This document shows positions 17,660 through 26,186 of a stretch of DNA of 64,000 nt, one piece after another. Below the pieces are notes generated by a model, which saw nothing but the letters and a program-made list of their open reading frames with translations, did not search any database and was not told where the DNA came from. Origin of the DNA: CAYUVA01 sp964448115 [NCBI: uncultured bacterium] (GTDB lineage: Bacteria > CAYUVA01); the NCBI GenBank assembly GCA_964448115.1, contig CAYUVA010000003.1, positions 66,078 through 130,077 of the forward strand, in the 5' to 3' direction. Numbering within the stretch: the first letter of the stretch is position 1; each line of letters opens with the position of its first letter. A program made the position numbers and the translations under genes.

Positions 17660-18109
17660 TTATCTGCCGACGAATAAAACCTCAGGGACTGGATCCCACA
17701 AGTGCATATTGCCCTCCAGGTAAACTTTTGGGTAATACAGGTAAGCATCCCCATTACATCTGCATAATCGATCACATGCCATCCAGTATCCCAGGGGAAA
17801 GCCCCATCGAGAGAGCGCCTGACGGGCATATAGCGAGCAAACCGGAGCCATCTGGCAGTTACTACCATCGATCGGTGATATTATGCGCTGATATAGAAAG
17901 ACCATGATATCAAGCACTATCGCAGCCGAGGTTTGAGGTTCTGACCTGGTCAAGGTAAACCTAGTACCTGTCATTTCGTTCATCTCAAGCGGTGCTCTCA
18001 TCGGATTCTGCTCCGAATTACTCGACAAGGCAGATACGAGAATCAGCGCTAGTGCAAGGATGATAGGAAAACCTACTTTTGTATGGCTAAGATTAACTTT
18101 CATTGCCAT
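17660..18109 (-). CDS. YidD-domain protein with N-terminal signal/membrane segment
   Basis: 149 residues. Residues 66-120 match the YidD (membrane protein insertion efficiency factor) core: LYQRIISPIDGSNC, a second Cys-Ser-Leu-Tyr-Ala motif, and a CDRLCRCN end. Ordinary YidD is 70-90 residues and encoded between rnpA and yidC. Here a signal-like hydrophobic segment (about 13-29) and a polar stretch of some 35 residues precede the domain, and the chromosomal context is unrelated. If exported, the domain would sit outside the cytoplasm, where a role in YidC insertion is hard to imagine. It may be one of the envelope-associated YidD paralogues; function is not established. Confidence 0.75.
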   Translation of the reverse strand: MAMKVNLSHTKVGFPIILALALILVSALSSNSEQNPMRAPLEMNEMTGTRFTLTRSEPQTSAAIVLDIMVFLYQRIISPIDGSNCQMAPVCSLYARQALSRWGFPLGYWMACDRLCRCNGDAYLYYPKVYLEGNMHLWDPVPEVLFVGR

Positions 18110-18208
18110 AACTTGATCCTAGTCCAAATTACATTGCTTTTTCAACAGTTTTTTTCCTCCAATGATTCCTTGATATCCATTAAGACTTGTTCAATAAACA
18201 AACTCGCC

Positions 18209-20083
18209 CTATTTAATATAACCTAAACCTTTTAGTTTCTCTTTTATCAGGGCATCGAACTGGGAGTGTGTTGAAGATACTCTGCTTCCTTTGGAGATAT
18301 ATTCATAGGTTTCCACCTGCTTGGGCGGTATCCTGATTCGTAACGCTTCTTGAAGAACCTTACCGTCCATATCCATAGCTATGGGAAGTGAAAACATATA
18401 AAGAATGGTGGGTGTTATGTCCAGCACCGAGGCATTGTGAATGAGATAGTCCTCCACGATATGATCTCCAGCCATCACAAGGACACCATTTTCTTGATGG
18501 GTTCCTGAGTGGGTGGGGAATTGTTTGAACAGAAAGTATTCGTAAGCGCCGGGCTTGGAGGCGATAAATCCATGATCTGAACATATAATGACAGAACTAT
18601 TGCAATCGAAGGTAGATAAAGCCTCGGCGATGATCTCATCCTGGTAACAATAGAATCTCGGTATGACCTTGCCGAATTGTTGGATAGCTTTATCATCCAC
18701 TGAATGCTCGAAAGCCTCTGGATTCATCTCCTTGTAAAAAAAGTGGGACACATTGTCGATACCCTCATAGTAAACCGCCCTAAGGTGAGGCCTTGGGCGC
18801 ATCTTACTTACAAACTCAAAAATATTGCGGTATGTTTCACAGGCTGCATAGGCGAGCTGGAATTCATACAGGGGATTCATGGTATCAGGCACAATACCCT
18901 CCATTACCGATGCATTATCAAAGAAATGCTTATATACCGAGGGATCTATTTGGTCAGGGATCAGAATCTCGTCCTTAATATCCTTGATCATCTCAGGCGG
19001 ATAAGTTTGTCCTTTAGCCAAAGTCTTTCCGTGGCTCAATGGATTGAATCTGGAGTATATTATTCGATCAGAGACCATCAAGCCATTGACCTGTTCAGCG
19101 GGCCAGGTCGCCCACCAACCGATAATAGCCACCCTTCCCCCCAGACTACTCAAGATATTCCATATAGCTGCGCATCGCCGCTGGCTGGAGGTAACCGGGA
19201 TTACCTCAAATATGCCCGGCACCTGAAGCAGATTAAGTATGGACGGGAACTGGGTCAAGATATCCATAGAAAACGGCGGATTATAGCCAACGAAACCGGT
19301 AATGCCGTGCTTGGAGGGGGCTTTACCGGTCGCGATAGACGTCCAAATAAGGGGAGATCTCATCGGTTGTAGGCTTTTCAGATTACCATAAGCACCATGA
19401 TCCTTGAGACATCTTATAGCGGGGAGCTTGCCCATGGAAAACATCGGGAATATTATATCCCAGCTAGCGCCATCTATGCCTAAAAGAATCACTTTAATAG
19501 GCGATTCAATCTCACCGATAAAGCTTGTTTGATTAGCGATCTCCTTCTTACCTGGTAATTTTTTATCATTATATCCACTAAATATCGGAACGGTTAAGCA
19601 GATGATTAGAAATAATACAGATAAAAAGGCTATTTTTTTATGAGTTAACCGCCGATAAAACATCCAGCCTAATAATAACATTAAGCATAAAATAAAGTTA
19701 TATATCTTGTCATAAATAGATACTCCAAGACTGGTTTGAGAGATTGCTATAGAATACCCAAGGGTTATGATGATGAAGATAGCAAAGTATATGTTATCAA
19801 TTATGGATCTTGAATATTTACCAATAAATAGCGAAAATAATCTTAATAATAAAAGAATAAATATACTTACAAAGATACTTATCAATATAAATGAGAATAA
19901 TAAGTAAATAAATAATTTTAACCAAGATAGAAATGCCACCTCTGATTTAATGTTAATTATAAAAAGAAAAAGATATGTAAAGATGCTGATTAAAATACCA
20001 TAATATACGCCTCTCGAAACCGCATGTTTCAGCGTGGTTTTAAGCTTGTTATTTAGTATATCTTTCTTGTGTTCCTTTTTCAT
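18209..20083 (-). CDS. Membrane-anchored alkaline-phosphatase-superfamily phosphodiesterase
   Basis: 624 residues. The first ~180 carry about five membrane helices; the rest is a type I phosphodiesterase/nucleotide-pyrophosphatase domain. Metal-binding Asp lies in ILLGIDGASWD, the probable Ser nucleophile in MRSPLIWTSIATG followed by KHGITGF, and later metal ligands in CSDHGF and HSGTHQENG. The large soluble part probably faces the periplasm. Substrates in this superfamily include nucleotides, phospholipid head groups and phosphoglycans; this one is unknown. Two related but membrane-free proteins occur at 27.5 and 47.6 kb. The gene ends 99 bases after the YidD gene start. Confidence 0.85.
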   Translation of the reverse strand: MKKEHKKDILNNKLKTTLKHAVSRGVYYGILISIFTYLFLFIINIKSEVAFLSWLKLFIYLLFSFILISIFVSIFILLLLRLFSLFIGKYSRSIIDNIYFAIFIIITLGYSIAISQTSLGVSIYDKIYNFILCLMLLLGWMFYRRLTHKKIAFLSVLFLIICLTVPIFSGYNDKKLPGKKEIANQTSFIGEIESPIKVILLGIDGASWDIIFPMFSMGKLPAIRCLKDHGAYGNLKSLQPMRSPLIWTSIATGKAPSKHGITGFVGYNPPFSMDILTQFPSILNLLQVPGIFEVIPVTSSQRRCAAIWNILSSLGGRVAIIGWWATWPAEQVNGLMVSDRIIYSRFNPLSHGKTLAKGQTYPPEMIKDIKDEILIPDQIDPSVYKHFFDNASVMEGIVPDTMNPLYEFQLAYAACETYRNIFEFVSKMRPRPHLRAVYYEGIDNVSHFFYKEMNPEAFEHSVDDKAIQQFGKVIPRFYCYQDEIIAEALSTFDCNSSVIICSDHGFIASKPGAYEYFLFKQFPTHSGTHQENGVLVMAGDHIVEDYLIHNASVLDITPTILYMFSLPIAMDMDGKVLQEALRIRIPPKQVETYEYISKGSRVSSTHSQFDALIKEKLKGLGYIK

Positions 20084-20544
20084 AAACGATCGAAGTATAT
20101 AAGAAAACTGCCCAATCGTCTAACTTCTCAAATTATCAGCTTGAAATCCAGGGCGCGATAATGACAACCAAGGAAGACCAAGTGCATCGAGCTTGCGACT
20201 TGAAGAACATAATCTATGCAGCTTTATAGATTGGGATTTGTGGAATATCCCTTTATTGAGATTAGGGTTTGCGCCAAATAAAGAAGATTCTAACTGAAGA
20301 TCTGAGTATCTTGGATATGAATAAGAGCCTTTATATTACGGTTCCATCGCCAGTCTTATAAAATTCTCAAATGATTTTCTTTATTATCATATCTCAAACT
20401 TGAAAGGATATAAGATATATTTTATAACCATTTATATTTTTTTATTGTTGACAAATAACTAGAAATTTGGATAGATTGTTTGATGATTATTCTTTGAAAC
20501 TGACAGAAAATCGTTACCTTTATACTAGGTGGAGGATTCGGGGA
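20084..20544. other. Long intergenic region between divergent genes
   Basis: Separates the phosphodiesterase gene (minus) from the XRE-cupin gene (plus). It contains the promoter described next; the remainder is AT-rich with no open frame, tRNA or repeat that I could support. Confidence 0.6.
20448..20477 (+). promoter_or_regulatory. Candidate sigma-70 promoter of the XRE-cupin gene
   Basis: TTGACA (20448-20453) and TAGATT (20472-20477) with an 18-base spacer. Transcription would begin near 20484, downstream of the TTG at 20467, which supports the ATG at 20545 as the real start. Confidence 0.5.
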
Positions 20545-21114
20545 ATGGTTGATAATTATGAGCTGACAATCAAAAATATCGGCAAGAAGATCAAACACTT
20601 AAGAAAGCTACATGGTATCTCACTATTAAAATTATCAAAGATATCTGGCATCTCGCACACTGCCATACACTTCCTGGAAAAGGGAAAATCGAAACCGACT
20701 CTGCGGACCCTTTATGCGGTGGCTAATGCACTTGGTAAACCGCTTGAATTTTTTCTGAAAGAGCAATCAAAAGATTATCCACTAGAAGAATCAGGCGCTT
20801 ATGATAAACATGAGTTCGATGAGGTTAGAAAACTCTATCTGAGATGTCTTTCAGAGGATCTATCTAATCGCCTTTTTGAGGCATATCACATTATTCTTGA
20901 TGAAAATACAAATAAAGCAGCTCCTCATACCCACGAAGGGGAGGAGTTTATCTATGTGCTTGATGGAGTGGTAGATATTACTGTAGGCGATAAGAATTAC
21001 ACCCTTAAAAAGGGAGAATCGATGCAGTTTGATTGTCGCCAGCCACATATCTTTAATACTATCAACGGTTCGAGCAGCATTTTATGGGTACGGGCTCCGA
21101 TCAAGGAGTTTTAG
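20545..21114 (+). CDS. XRE-family regulator with C-terminal cupin sensor
   Basis: 189 residues from ATG 20545, which has GGAGG (20531-20535) nine bases upstream; longer frames start before the likely transcript. Residues about 12-66 form a lambda-repressor-like helix-turn-helix (IGKKIKHLRKLHGISLLKL, then SGISHTAIHFLEKGKSKPTL). Residues about 115-185 form a cupin with metal/ligand motifs HTHEGEEFIYVL and KGESMQF, then PHIFNT. Proteins of this design, like PuuR-type regulators, usually control metabolism of a small molecule sensed by the cupin. It could regulate either neighbour or itself; the ligand is unknown. Confidence 0.88.
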   Translation: MVDNYELTIKNIGKKIKHLRKLHGISLLKLSKISGISHTAIHFLEKGKSKPTLRTLYAVANALGKPLEFFLKEQSKDYPLEESGAYDKHEFDEVRKLYLRCLSEDLSNRLFEAYHIILDENTNKAAPHTHEGEEFIYVLDGVVDITVGDKNYTLKKGESMQFDCRQPHIFNTINGSSSILWVRAPIKEF

Positions 21115-21224
21115 GATAATATCAAAACAGAGCAGAAAGTTGACCCATAAATTTTGAATTTTTAGCTTCCTGACACTAAAATAGTACCGGTTGGATATAT
21201 TATCAAACTCAAGCAAGTGAAAAC

Positions 21225-22175
21225 ATGACAAGCAAGACTCTGATATCAATTATTCTAGTCTTGAACTTCATTAGCATGGTGCAGGGTACAACCAAATCGA
21301 TAGTACGCATCACAGATCATGACGCCATACCGCCTGATACGATAAGGGGCATAAGGTTTTTAGTTAAATCCCAGCTCAGTAAGCTCGGATATCTTATGCT
21401 GGATATCGATGACTCTTACGATAGGGCAGATGATGTCCAGATAATAGCCTGGTGTAGAGATAATGAAGCAGATCTTGTCTTTGATGTAGCATTTTTGAGA
21501 TTGGGCAGGAAACTGATCTGTGTGATGACAAAGAAAGATTCGGGTGATATGAGGGTTATCTTCTCCGAGCAAGCATCCGCTGCCAACATCGAGGAACTGG
21601 ATACTGTGCTTCCAAGACTTATCTCATCGGTTCACCGAGGCAAACCAGTTGAGGAGACCGCGGAGATGACCATGGTAACCGAGAAGGAGGCGGAGCCTTT
21701 CAAGAAGAAGCCAGGTGAGCTTTTCTGGGGCGTCTCATTACCAACGGGTACACCGCTGGTAGTCAAACATGGCAACATGGAAGGCTTTTTCATCCGCTCA
21801 AGCTACGAGATGGAACGATCCAGAATCGACTTCGATATAGGCGGTATGGGCGATGCAGCATCACTATTTGATGCCGGCATTCGACCCTATTATATATTCA
21901 GTCCCAGGAACATAAGCGCATTCATCGGCGGTGGCTTGAGTTACTTTGCAGCGAGTGTCAGAGCGGATGAGGGCAAATTCAAAGGCTCCGGCATGGCACT
22001 TTCGCTCGGTGGTGGAGTCGAGTTCTTCAGACTATACGAAACCAGGCTCGTGGTCTCTTTCGATGTCATCGTTCCGTTATTCAAGCTGAAAAGAGAATAC
22101 CAGGATAACGGGCAGACTAGACACGAGAAAAAGACCGTCCCCTTCGGCATCTTCAAGTTGACCTACCTTTGGTAG
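21225..22175 (+). CDS. Secreted protein with putative outer-membrane beta-barrel
   Basis: 316 residues. A signal peptide covers about residues 1-21. Residues about 24-150 look like a small alpha/beta domain (IRGIRFLVKSQLSKLGYLML, ADLVFDVAFLRLGR), reminiscent of periplasmic nucleation or TolB-N-like folds but without a diagnostic motif. After a charged Glu/Lys/Pro linker, residues 165-316 alternate polar and hydrophobic residues with turns (FIRSSYEMERSRIDFDIGG, YYIFSPRNISAFIGGGLSYF) and end in an aromatic residue, Trp. That is the pattern of an eight-stranded outer-membrane barrel. I do not recognise the family. Confidence 0.6.
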   Translation: MTSKTLISIILVLNFISMVQGTTKSIVRITDHDAIPPDTIRGIRFLVKSQLSKLGYLMLDIDDSYDRADDVQIIAWCRDNEADLVFDVAFLRLGRKLICVMTKKDSGDMRVIFSEQASAANIEELDTVLPRLISSVHRGKPVEETAEMTMVTEKEAEPFKKKPGELFWGVSLPTGTPLVVKHGNMEGFFIRSSYEMERSRIDFDIGGMGDAASLFDAGIRPYYIFSPRNISAFIGGGLSYFAASVRADEGKFKGSGMALSLGGGVEFFRLYETRLVVSFDVIVPLFKLKREYQDNGQTRHEKKTVPFGIFKLTYLW

Positions 22176-22197
22176 ATAAGGCAAAGAAAAAAGCACA

Positions 22198-22220
22198 CGC
22201 AAAGGCGCAAAGGCGCAAAG
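22198..22220 (+). repeat. Short tandem repeat CGCAAAGG
   Basis: Two and seven-eighths copies of an 8-base unit CGCAAAGG in the 64-base gap before the GT2 gene. Related GCAAAG words flank it on both sides (22181-22186 and 22224-22229). Confidence 0.75.
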
Positions 22221-22239
22221 AAAGCAAAGACGAAATACT

Positions 22240-23205
22240 ATGATAACCATAGCTATCCTGGTCAAGAATGGTGCAAAATACCTTGACGAGGTGCTCAAAG
22301 CTGTCAAAGAACACGGGTCTCGATTCACCTATGAGGTCATCGCCATAGATTCCGGCTCCAAGGATGGTTCGCTTGATATACTTAAATATCATGGAATTCG
22401 CCTGATAGAGATCGCTCCTGAAGAATTCAACCACGGTCAGACAAGAGATTTGGCTTGTCGAGCTGCCAATGACCAGAGCAAGTATATGGTTTACCTGAGT
22501 CAGGATGCGACACCAATGGGGGGATGGCTGGATGCACTGATTGAGCCGATGGAAGCGGATTCCGAGATAGCCGGCACCTTCAGCAGGCAGATTCCCCGCC
22601 CTGAAGCATCACCTATAGTAAAATATCTCATGCAGCATCGCTGGGAGCAGGTTGGCACTGATAAAAGGGTTCTCAAGCATATAGAGAAGATCGATGACTT
22701 CAAGCTAAGAATGCTTTGGTATTGCTCATTTTCAAATACCAGCTCGTGCATCAGACGGCAGCTACTGCTCGAGCATCCCTTCGGGAATGCAGGCTTTGCA
22801 GAAGATGCACTTTGGGCAAAAATGATGCTCATTAAGGGGTACAAGATACTCTATGAGCCAGCCTCACGAGTGCTGCATAGTCATGATCATTCGTTGTTCG
22901 AGGTGCTTTCAGCCAGCTTCGATCATGGCAGAGGTATGACCGAAGTCGCTCAGAACGGTAATATAAAAGCAGATGCAAGGCTGAACCGTCGCAACTTATT
23001 AGAAATGGTCAATATGATCAAGGAGGAATGCAGCTATATATTGAAAGATGACAGCTCGATCCCCCGCAAGCTTTGCTACCTGTTATACATGCCTTTTTGG
23101 CATAGTATAGCGCGATTAGGTAGTTTGCTGGGATACAAGCATCAATCGCTGCCTGAAGCATTGAAGAGGTGGCTTTCGCGGCAGGAAAGGTTAAGGAGTG
23201 AATGA
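22240..23205 (+). CDS. Family 2 glycosyltransferase (rhamnosyltransferase-like)
   Basis: 321 residues, GT-A fold at the cytoplasmic face. N-terminal nucleotide-sugar site ITIAILVKNGAKYLDEVL, then VIAIDSGSKDGS, the acidic motif YLSQDATP (with Asp-Ala-Thr in place of the usual DXD), and the C-terminal FAEDALWA plus LHSHDH. The FNHGQTRD segment is typical of rhamnosyltransferase-like GT2 enzymes. It probably adds a sugar to LPS or another surface glycan. No ribosome binding site is obvious at ATG 22240. The C-terminal part has one possible amphipathic or membrane helix near SIPRKLCYLLYMPFW. Confidence 0.85.
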   Translation: MITIAILVKNGAKYLDEVLKAVKEHGSRFTYEVIAIDSGSKDGSLDILKYHGIRLIEIAPEEFNHGQTRDLACRAANDQSKYMVYLSQDATPMGGWLDALIEPMEADSEIAGTFSRQIPRPEASPIVKYLMQHRWEQVGTDKRVLKHIEKIDDFKLRMLWYCSFSNTSSCIRRQLLLEHPFGNAGFAEDALWAKMMLIKGYKILYEPASRVLHSHDHSLFEVLSASFDHGRGMTEVAQNGNIKADARLNRRNLLEMVNMIKEECSYILKDDSSIPRKLCYLLYMPFWHSIARLGSLLGYKHQSLPEALKRWLSRQERLRSE

Positions 23206-23311
23206 AAGCATAAGTTTATAATCTTAAAATGAAATTTTATAAATAAGCAAATAAATATTTCATTATGATAAAGTATTTTTCTATTTTTTGATTTAATTTT
23301 TTCCTAACGAA

Positions 23312-24184
23312 CTAGGATCCTGGATTCCAGGAGATCTTTGCTGGCTCTCGAGACACCAGCTTATAGTACTTCGCCTTCTGCCAGCCCATGGTCATTGCTG
23401 CGTAAACTCGGTTTTCCTTTGGTATATCAAGGATTCGCTTTATCTTGCTGGAATGATTGACCGCACCCTCGAAGAAACCATTGAAGCAACATCCCAATCC
23501 TAGTGTATGAGCCTGCAACGACGCATTGTACAGGGCTACCGAGCAATTGAAGTGGGAATTGGTATCCCAAGAGGGAGCATGAACCACAATTAGCACTGGT
23601 GCATCATAGAACAGGCGATCCACACCTGACTCGATCTTGCCCTTGAACTTCTCCAGCATGGGGAGATAGTCCTTCAGCTTGTCGGTTAGCTTTGCTCCGG
23701 CGACCAGTCTGATAACCATCTCGCCGACCGGCTTTGATAAGGTGGTGAACAGGCGCTTATAGTAATTGATGGTCAGTTCATTGAGTCTTCGTAACAGTTC
23801 ATGGTCGGTGATAACTATCCAGCGGACATTTTGCGCATTGATGCCAGTTGGGGCATAGCGCCCTGCCTCAATGACCTGGGCAATAAGATCTTCGCGTACC
23901 GGTTTCTCCTTGTACTGGCGAACGCTTCTTCTCTCACGCAATAGGTGCATGAGCGGCTCTGGCTCCATCTTAAGATCCCTGTTTACTGGGATGAGCTGTT
24001 CTTGATCCAATCCATCATGCCTAACCGCATCTACCGGACAGATAGCCACACAGTGCCCGCAATTGATGCACCAGTCCTGGTTCGTTGCCTTAACTGTATC
24101 ATCCTTGCGCTCTATGACCAGAACCGGGCAGTCGAGCACGCAAAGATCGCACAGGGTACATTTTTCAAGGTCGATATGAATCAT
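23312..24184 (-). CDS. Nitroreductase fused to an N-terminal 2[4Fe-4S] ferredoxin
   Basis: 290 residues. Residues 1-60 are a bacterial ferredoxin with CTLCDLCVLDCP and CINCGHCVAICP, giving ligands for two [4Fe-4S] clusters. The rest is an FMN-dependent nitroreductase-fold domain beginning RRSVRQYKEKPV and containing RYAPTGINAQNVRW. The fused design lets electrons pass from the clusters to the flavin without NAD(P)H. Proteins of this kind are common in anaerobes and mostly uncharacterised. The gene overlaps nothing but ends the minus-strand pair with the GT2 gene upstream, whose stop lies only 15 bases before its start. Confidence 0.88.
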   Translation of the reverse strand: MIHIDLEKCTLCDLCVLDCPVLVIERKDDTVKATNQDWCINCGHCVAICPVDAVRHDGLDQEQLIPVNRDLKMEPEPLMHLLRERRSVRQYKEKPVREDLIAQVIEAGRYAPTGINAQNVRWIVITDHELLRRLNELTINYYKRLFTTLSKPVGEMVIRLVAGAKLTDKLKDYLPMLEKFKGKIESGVDRLFYDAPVLIVVHAPSWDTNSHFNCSVALYNASLQAHTLGLGCCFNGFFEGAVNHSSKIKRILDIPKENRVYAAMTMGWQKAKYYKLVSREPAKISWNPGS

Positions 24185-24199
24185 AGACTTATGAACTCC

Positions 24200-25234
24200 T
24201 CAGCCTGTTTTGATTATCCCTCGCAGCCTTCTTAATCCGAATTCGATTGAAGCTACTGTGTAAACGAGCAGGAATATCCAGCAGATCAAAGGGTGCAGAA
24301 ACCATGCTCTATCCTTTACTTTACGGTATCCCTTTAAAGCATAGATAATATGGGGCAGGGCTATAATGGTATCAATGATAAAGCGCAGGATACGCATGTT
24401 GTCCCTGAGACTGCCGTCATATACCGGGCATTTCCTGGGATGAGATTCGCGCAGGTGATGACGCCTGGCAAAGACTAGCTTCTTTACAAAGAAGCTCCCT
24501 AGCGAGATCGAACTGTGGTGGATGATGGTCTCCTTTACCATAGCAAAGGTATCATAACCAGCCTGGATCAGGTCGTAGTTTATATCCATGTGATGCGCGG
24601 TAGCGGGATCTATATTCAGCTTCAAAAGAGCGGATCTGCGAGCCAGGTAACCGTTCGCTCCCAATGAGGGCACTTGGTTGGGATGGAATCTTACCTTGTA
24701 GTATTCCCCCTTATCCTCAGCCTTGCCATAGATGTTCCATTCCTCATCCTTGTATGAGAAGCGATCCCTCTTTTTAAGGTAATAACCACCGACTGGATCG
24801 TTGACGCCGGTTAATGCGAAATAGCGATTGAGGATGCTATAGGTCTGTTGGTAGTGGTATAGCAGCGGTTGGGTAGCGACAATATCGGGATCTTCCAGCA
24901 TCGGCAAAATCATATTCAGCAACCATCTGTTATGAGGTAAAAAGTTGTCGGAGTCCAAAAAGATGACAATATCTCCCTTTGACTGAAATAAGCCGATGAT
25001 GCGATTGTACTCCTGGTCACGGTGGTCGCTTTTGATGATCTTTGCATTGTAGCTCTCGGCGACCTTTATAGTATCATCTTCGGAGCCTCCATCTATCGCA
25101 ATGACCTCTAGCCGGTCCGAGGGGTAATCCTGTAAAGCTATAGAATCAAGGCATTGCTTGAGAACCTCCTGGCAGTTGTAGCTTGGTATGATGATGCTTA
25201 GGCTCGGTAGCTCTATATTATCATTCATTGTCAT
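24200..25234 (-). CDS. Family 2 glycosyltransferase with C-terminal membrane helices
   Basis: About 344 residues from ATG 25234; a GTG at 25246 is possible. The GT-A domain starts SLSIIIPSYNCQEVL, with VIAIDGGSEDDT and FLDSDNFLPHNRW (the DXD equivalent). Residues 280-340 contain two hydrophobic segments (FIIDTIIALPHIIYAL and LICWIFLLVYTVAS), so the enzyme is membrane-associated. A separate GT2 lies at 22.2 kb on the other strand; the two are not close paralogues. The acceptor is likely a lipid-linked or envelope glycan. It shares a divergent upstream region with the LolA-like gene. Confidence 0.85.
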   Translation of the reverse strand: MTMNDNIELPSLSIIIPSYNCQEVLKQCLDSIALQDYPSDRLEVIAIDGGSEDDTIKVAESYNAKIIKSDHRDQEYNRIIGLFQSKGDIVIFLDSDNFLPHNRWLLNMILPMLEDPDIVATQPLLYHYQQTYSILNRYFALTGVNDPVGGYYLKKRDRFSYKDEEWNIYGKAEDKGEYYKVRFHPNQVPSLGANGYLARRSALLKLNIDPATAHHMDINYDLIQAGYDTFAMVKETIIHHSSISLGSFFVKKLVFARRHHLRESHPRKCPVYDGSLRDNMRILRFIIDTIIALPHIIYALKGYRKVKDRAWFLHPLICWIFLLVYTVASIEFGLRRLRGIIKTG

Positions 25235-25312
25235 ATCGCTTTCCACCTCAAGGCTACTTTAATAACCTTAAGAAGGCGAAAAAGCAAGCAGCTAAACGCT
25301 TTAGCATCAATG

Positions 25313-25321
25313 TGGTATAAT
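25313..25321 (+). promoter_or_regulatory. Extended -10 promoter of the LolA-like gene
   Basis: TGG followed directly by a perfect TATAAT (25316-25321), matching the extended -10 form, which does not need a good -35; none is present. It lies 85 bases before the chosen start. Confidence 0.45.
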
Positions 25322-25406
25322 CTTTTTTATGTTTGACGGAAAGTCTTTATTTAAGGATACTTAAGGTCGTTTGGGTAACAATGATAACAAAATGAGAGAG
25401 GTTTCA

Positions 25407-26174
25407 ATGAAAGGTTACCTTTTAGTCATAATTGTTCTGCTGCTTGCCGTCTCTATTAGCACCGTAAGTAGCATCGAGCCAAAAGAACAGATAGATGTAA
25501 AGTTCATCGTTGACAAGGTCGATAGGCTCTTTCGGAGCGAGACCAGCCAGGGCGAAGTTCAGATGGAGATTATAAACCCTCACTGGCAGCGGACGCTTAA
25601 AATGAAGGTGTGGACACAAGGGCTGGAGAAGACTTTCATATACATCGAGGAACCAAGGAAGGACAGGGGCACCGCAACCTTGAGAGTCGGCGATGAGATG
25701 TGGAATTACTTTCCCAATATAAACAAGGTGATGAAGGTGCCACCCTCGATGATGATGGGATCCTGGATGGGATCCAACTTCACCAACGATGACCTGGTCA
25801 AGGAGACAACGCTGCTCGATGATTATGAGGCTGAGCTGTTCACCCCAGATGATGCTGAGGACGGTTATTATTACATCAAGCTAATCCCCAAGGAGAACAC
25901 ACCTAGCGTCTGGGGCAAGATAATAGTCAAGGTGCGCAAGGAAGACTACATTCCGGTACAGCAGGATTACTATGATGAGAAGGGAGAGCTTATCCGCAGC
26001 ATGTACTTGAAGGATATCAAGATGCTTGGAGGCAAGAAGATCCCTGCGGTGATGGAAATGGTGCCTCATAAAAAGGAAAATGAGAAAACGGTGATCGAGT
26101 ACCTTGATGTAACCTTTGATAAGAAGCTAGATGATGATATCTTCACCCTGAGAAACCTGCGTAAAAACAGATAA
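25407..26174 (+). CDS. LolA-like outer-membrane lipoprotein-sorting protein
   Basis: 255 residues from ATG 25407, preceded by GAGAGG; the in-frame TTG at 25371 lacks this. A signal peptide (MKGYLLVIIVLLLAVSIS) leads into a LolA/LolB/LppX-type beta fold of the COG2834 kind: VDRLFRSETSQGEVQMEI, RGTATLRVGDEMWNYFPNI, then MGSWMGSNFTNDDLVKET and YIPVQQDYYDE. Family members carry lipids or lipoproteins across the periplasm. An FtsX-type permease gene starts 12 bases downstream, so both probably act in one lipid or lipoprotein export route. Confidence 0.88.
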   Translation: MKGYLLVIIVLLLAVSISTVSSIEPKEQIDVKFIVDKVDRLFRSETSQGEVQMEIINPHWQRTLKMKVWTQGLEKTFIYIEEPRKDRGTATLRVGDEMWNYFPNINKVMKVPPSMMMGSWMGSNFTNDDLVKETTLLDDYEAELFTPDDAEDGYYYIKLIPKENTPSVWGKIIVKVRKEDYIPVQQDYYDEKGELIRSMYLKDIKMLGGKKIPAVMEMVPHKKENEKTVIEYLDVTFDKKLDDDIFTLRNLRKNR

Positions 26175-26186
26175 AAATTACAAGCG

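Noticed and set aside
20467-20544. TTG start at 20467 for the XRE-cupin gene
   Set aside because: It lies upstream of or overlaps the likely transcription start and lacks a ribosome binding site. ATG 20545 has GGAGG at nine bases.
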